Position numbers and translations under genes: made by a program. The notes under the pieces were generated by a model. The model searched no databases, was not told where the DNA came from, and saw only the letters and a list, made by a program, of their open reading frames with translations. A stretch of 64,000 nucleotides of DNA from Formicincola oecophyllae. Its GTDB lineage: Bacteria > Pseudomonadota > Alphaproteobacteria > Acetobacterales > Acetobacteraceae. The stretch is from assembly GCF_006542395.2 (NCBI RefSeq), contig NZ_CP038231.1:1426001-1490000 (forward strand). The letters are read 5' to 3'. Position 1 is the stretch's first letter; every line of letters begins with the position of its first letter. Below, in pieces: positions 61,129 to 64,000 of the stretch.

Positions 61129-61974
61129 TTAAGAGGCAAAGGGGTCCTCATCATAGCCCACAGCCATGAAGCACAGCCCCGTGGCGGGGGCTGTGGGGCC
61201 AGCCTGGGTGCGGTCACGCGCCTGCAGGATGCGCTTTACGTCATCAGGGTGCCAGCGCCCGCGCCCAACTTGCACCAGCGTGCCCACCATGTTGCGCACT
61301 TGGTGGTGGAGGAATGAACGGGCCTGGGTTTCCATGAAAATCACGTCCCCCTCCTGGTGGATGGTCAGTTCATCAAGCGTGCGCAAAGCGTCACGGGCTT
61401 GGCAAGCCGCCGCTCTGAAAGAGGAGAAATCGTGGTGCCCCAGCAAATGCTGGCTTGCAGCGCGCATAGCGCTGACATCAAGCGGATAGGGCACGTGGGT
61501 CATAGTGCGCGCCTGGAGGGCAGGGCGGGCGCGGCGGTTCAGGATGCTGTAGCGGTAGCGCCGCCATGTGGCGGAGAAACGCGCATTCCATGACAAACTG
61601 ACAGGGGCAGCCTGCAGCACCACCACAGGGTGCGGCTTGAGGCGGTAATTCAGCGCGCCAGCCAAAGCATGGGCTGTGAGGTTGGAACCAGGCGGGAAGT
61701 CCAGGTGCGCCACCAGCCCTGCGGCATGAACGCCTGAATCCGTCCGCCCTGACGTGATGCTGGGCACAGGCTGGCCTGAGCTGAGCTGCGTTGCGGCTTC
61801 CTCAATCAGCTGTTGAATGGCTAAGCCTGATTTCTGCTTCTGCCAGCCAACGTAATCAGTGCCGTCAAACTCCACCTTGATGGCCCAGCGCTCTGGCCGT
61901 GGGCCTGACTTGTCACGCGCAGGGTCCGCCCAGGTGCGTTGGCCATGTGCTGCCGGCTGGGGGAGGGTACTCAT
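61129..61974 (-). CDS. truA: tRNA pseudouridine(38-40) synthase
   Basis: Makes pseudouridine at positions 38-40 of many tRNAs. Of 281 residues the first 28 are extra. The catalytic Asp lies in SGRTDSGVHAAG near 76-87; FDGTDYVGWQ near 36 and RSFLHHQVRNMVGTLV near 219 are further signatures. The ATG overlaps the fmt stop in ATGA, so it is the last gene of def-fmt-truA. Confidence 0.95.
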   Translation of the reverse strand: MSTLPQPAAHGQRTWADPARDKSGPRPERWAIKVEFDGTDYVGWQKQKSGLAIQQLIEEAATQLSSGQPVPSITSGRTDSGVHAAGLVAHLDFPPGSNLTAHALAGALNYRLKPHPVVVLQAAPVSLSWNARFSATWRRYRYSILNRRARPALQARTMTHVPYPLDVSAMRAASQHLLGHHDFSSFRAAACQARDALRTLDELTIHQEGDVIFMETQARSFLHHQVRNMVGTLVQVGRGRWHPDDVKRILQARDRTQAGPTAPATGLCFMAVGYDEDPFAS

Positions 61975-62909
61975 CCCAGTTTCTGGCCAGGTTCAAGAGG
62001 ATGGCCGCGCAGGAAATCATCTGTGGCCATCATGGCGCGGCCTGGCTTTTGCAGTTTGGTGAGGGCCAGCGCAGAGCCGGCGCCACACCCCACCAGAAGC
62101 TGACCCCCTGCCGCCTTCAACTGCCCTGGCGCCAGGGTTGGGTGGTGTGCTGCCACCTGGGCAGCGCCGACACGCAATGTGAACAGGGGCGTGCCTATTT
62201 TGTCCAGCAAGCGTGTGAAGCAGCCTGGCCAGGGGGTGTAGGCCCTGATTTGGCAATCCAGTTCAGGCGCCGGCCTGTTCCAGTCAAGTGCACCGTCATC
62301 GCGGCTGATTTTGGGAGCGTGGGTGACGCCGGCAGCTGGCTGGGCCTGTGGCTGGGGCGGGTTGGTCAGAACATCCAGAAGCAAGGGCGCGCCTAGGGCC
62401 GCCAACCTGTTGTGAAGGGTGGCTGCGGTATCCTGGCCTGTGATGGGCGTGGTGGCTGAAGCCAGCATGGGGCCTGTGTCCAGACCCTCATCCATCTGCA
62501 TAATAGTGACGCCACTTTGGGGGTCACTATGGAGAATGGCAGATTGAATGGGCGAAGCACCCCGCCAGCGCGGCAGCAGGCTTGCATGGATGTTCAGGCA
62601 GCCGCGCTTAGGCAAGCGCAGGATTTCAGCTGGCAGCAGAAGGCCATAGGCAGCCACCACGATAGCGTCAGGCTGCAAAGCTTGGAGGTGCTCCAGTTCC
62701 GCCTGATTGGCGCGCAGCTTCAAAGGGGTGCGCACAGTGATGCCCAGCTTTTCAGCAGCCACATGGACTGGTTGGCGGCGCAGCTTGTTGCCGCGCCCTG
62801 CTGGGCGCGGTGGCTGGCTGTAGACGGCAGCTACTTCATGGCCAGCCCCCACCAGGGCCTCTAAGGCAGGGACGGCGAAATCGGGCGAACCCATGAAGAC
62901 CAGTTTCAT
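61971..62909 (-). CDS. fmt: Methionyl-tRNA formyltransferase
   Basis: Formylates initiator Met-tRNA with 10-formyl-THF. The 312 residues start with LVFMGSPDFAVPALEAL; the catalytic region NIHASLLPRWRGASPI near 106-121, followed by Asp in the MDEGLDTGP segment, is complete. The C-terminal OB-like domain spans about 210-305. Located 87 bases after def, with which it works: Def removes the formyl group Fmt adds. Overlaps truA by four bases. Confidence 0.96.
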   Translation of the reverse strand: MKLVFMGSPDFAVPALEALVGAGHEVAAVYSQPPRPAGRGNKLRRQPVHVAAEKLGITVRTPLKLRANQAELEHLQALQPDAIVVAAYGLLLPAEILRLPKRGCLNIHASLLPRWRGASPIQSAILHSDPQSGVTIMQMDEGLDTGPMLASATTPITGQDTAATLHNRLAALGAPLLLDVLTNPPQPQAQPAAGVTHAPKISRDDGALDWNRPAPELDCQIRAYTPWPGCFTRLLDKIGTPLFTLRVGAAQVAAHHPTLAPGQLKAAGGQLLVGCGAGSALALTKLQKPGRAMMATDDFLRGHPLEPGQKLG

Positions 62910-62996
62910 GCAGGCTTCCTCCTGGCTTGAGCTTTCCGTACATGCGGGGCGCGCGCGCTCCGTGCAGCGCCAGCCCTTGGGGCTGGTGGCGTACCC

Positions 62997-63554
62997 TTAG
63001 CGGCGGCGCTTCTGCTCTTTCTCCAGGCGGCGCATCACCATGTTACGCTTGAGCGTTGAGAGGTGATCAACGAACAGGACGCCGTCAAGATGGTCGATTT
63101 CATGCTGAAGGCACGTTGCCAAAAGGCCGTCCGCCTCCACCTCCACAAAGGCGCCCTCCAGGTCCTGGTAGCGCACGCGCACGCGCGCAGGGCGCATGAC
63201 GTCAGCAAACTGGTTGGGCAGGGAAAGGCAGCCTTCGTGGTAGGGGGCGAGCTCCTCGCTGCTTTCAAGGATCACGGGGTTAATGAACAGGTGGGGGGCG
63301 GGGGCCTCCCCCTCATCAGGGCGGGCAAGGTCCATGATGAGGTAGCGCAGCCCTATGCCCGCCTGGGGGGCAGCCAGCCCAATGCCAGGCGCTTTGTAAA
63401 GGGCAGCAAACAGGCTGGGCAAAGCTTCCCTAATAGTGGGGAGGTCGGCTTCCTCCACCGGGCGCGCTTTGCGGCGCAGGAAGGGGTGGGGGGCCACAAG
63501 GACGGTCGCAGGCTCTGCATCCGCCACGTTTTGCAGAAGTTCAGTCAAGCTCAT
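62997..63554 (-). CDS. def: Peptide deformylase
   Basis: Removes the formyl group from nascent proteins. The 185 residues have all three motifs: GIGLAAPQ at 57-64, EGCLSLP with the metal-binding Cys109, and QHEIDHLDG with His151 and His155. The basic C-terminus (RRLEKEQKRRR) resembles the helix that anchors Def at the ribosome exit. The ATG at 63554 is chosen because family similarity starts here; 63566 is an alternative. First gene of def-fmt-truA. Confidence 0.96.
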   Translation of the reverse strand: MSLTELLQNVADAEPATVLVAPHPFLRRKARPVEEADLPTIREALPSLFAALYKAPGIGLAAPQAGIGLRYLIMDLARPDEGEAPAPHLFINPVILESSEELAPYHEGCLSLPNQFADVMRPARVRVRYQDLEGAFVEVEADGLLATCLQHEIDHLDGVLFVDHLSTLKRNMVMRRLEKEQKRRR

Positions 63555-63696
63555 GGCGGGCACCATAGCGGTGCTGGTGGCGCTTTGGAAGCGCCTTGGA
63601 GCCCCCCTTGGGATGGGTCGGGGAAAAGCCTGCCCAGGCCTAAGCTCCAGCCTTGGCTCAAACCTGGACTCAGGCTTGGGGCCTAGGTAAGGGGCT
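63555..63696 (-). other. Spacer between lptB and def with imperfect inverted repeat
   Basis: AGGCCTAAGC near 63636 and GCTTGGGGCCT near 63675 can pair imperfectly around about 30 bases. On the minus strand this lies just after lptB and could mark its 3' end; no T-run is present. Confidence 0.3.
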
Positions 63697-63999
63697 TCAA
63701 CGCGTGAAGTTTTCCCCCAGGTAGATGCGGCGCACATCAGGGTTGGCCACGATGGCCTCAGGCGTGCCCTCCATCAAGACATGGCCACTGTGGAGGATAT
63801 AGCCACGGTCGATGACCTCCAGCGTTTCCCGCACGTTGTGGTCTGTGATGAGCACCCCAATCCCCCTGTCCTTGAGGTGCTTAACGAGGTCGCGGATCTC
63901 CCCCACCGCAATGGGGTCAACGCCTGCCAGGGGTTCGTCAAGGAGGATGTAGTTAGGCTGGCTTGCTAAGGCGCGGGCGATTTCAAGGCGCCTGCGCTC
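63697..63999 (-). CDS. lptB: LPS export ABC transporter ATPase LptB, C-terminal part (cut by window edge)
   Basis: The last 100 residues of an ABC ATPase. Visible are the end of the signature region ([11 protein letters not shown]), Walker B and D-loop ([12 protein letters not shown]) and the switch His in [30 protein letters not shown] and the RIYLGENF end match LptB rather than other ABC proteins. LptB drives LPS from the inner membrane to the cell surface with LptFG, which fits the lipid A genes elsewhere in the window. The Walker A part lies beyond the edge. Confidence 0.93.
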   Translation of the reverse strand, partial: ERRRLEIARALASQPNYILLDEPLAGVDPIAVGEIRDLVKHLKDRGIGVLITDHNVRETLEVIDRGYILHSGHVLMEGTPEAIVANPDVRRIYLGENFTR

Positions 64000-64000
64000 A

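Noticed and set aside
1-64000. CRISPR arrays, insertion sequences, prophage or integron features
   Set aside because: No regularly spaced repeats, no transposase or integrase gene, and no terminal repeats were found.
1-64000. tRNA or rRNA genes
   Set aside because: Spacers were read for a TTCGA-type arm and CCA-proximal stem; none gave a cloverleaf. Aminoacyl-tRNA synthetase genes are present but no T-box was seen.

Overview
The window is high-GC chromosomal DNA of an alphaproteobacterium, most likely an acetic acid bacterium (Acetobacteraceae). This rests on remembered family and gene-order resemblance, not on a search: class II DAHP synthase followed by the alphaproteobacterial type of nicotinate phosphoribosyltransferase, a KirBac channel beside trmJ and cysS, a dapD-dapE pair, and the rpmH-rnpA-yidD-yidC-ysxC-argB run. 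Nearly everything is core housekeeping. I see no insertion sequence, prophage, CRISPR array, toxin-antitoxin pair, secretion locus, rRNA or tRNA. Sixty protein genes are supported; two are cut by the window ends (a SUV3-like helicase at the left, lptB at the right).

Left part (1-31.5 kb): small clusters on both strands. These include the SUV3-like helicase, ferredoxin-NADP reductase, glutathione reductase, a secreted orphan protein, DAHP synthase/pncB, an acidic orphan coupled to gltX, the minus-strand run cysS-trmJ-KirBac, convergent MATE and MFS exporters that overlap at their 3' ends, rpsD, prfC, a secreted endonuclease/exonuclease/phosphatase protein, a beta carbonic anhydrase, alaS, an OmpA-type porin, aroK-aroB, accA, a CinA-like protein, an SMP-30 lactonase and a MutT-like Nudix hydrolase.

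Middle (31.7-36.4 kb): yajC, Fe-type sodB, then rpoZ-rsh-acpS. From 36.5 to 52.9 kb runs a long plus-strand envelope and growth series: lepB-rnc-era-pyrH-frr-uppS-cdsA-dxr-rseP-bamA-skp-lpxD-fabZ-lpxA-lpxI-gloA. It joins protein export, RNA processing, ribosome recycling, isoprenoid and phospholipid precursors, outer-membrane protein assembly and lipid A synthesis. lpxB does not follow lpxI here.

Right part (53-64 kb): rpmH-rnpA-yidD-yidC-ysxC-argB, a degenerate GGDEF protein read the other way, dapD-dapE (lysine and peptidoglycan), and on the minus strand def-fmt-truA and the end of lptB.

No undescribed multi-gene system stood out. The leads are regulatory and structural: an 8-bp inverted repeat on the carbonic anhydrase promoter, a TTGACC/GGTCAA repeat on the sodB -35 box, mutually exclusive hairpins before dxr, hairpins behind rpsD, repeats before the ferredoxin reductase, a linker insertion in RseP, a proline-rich Skp, and a few conserved-looking orphan proteins.
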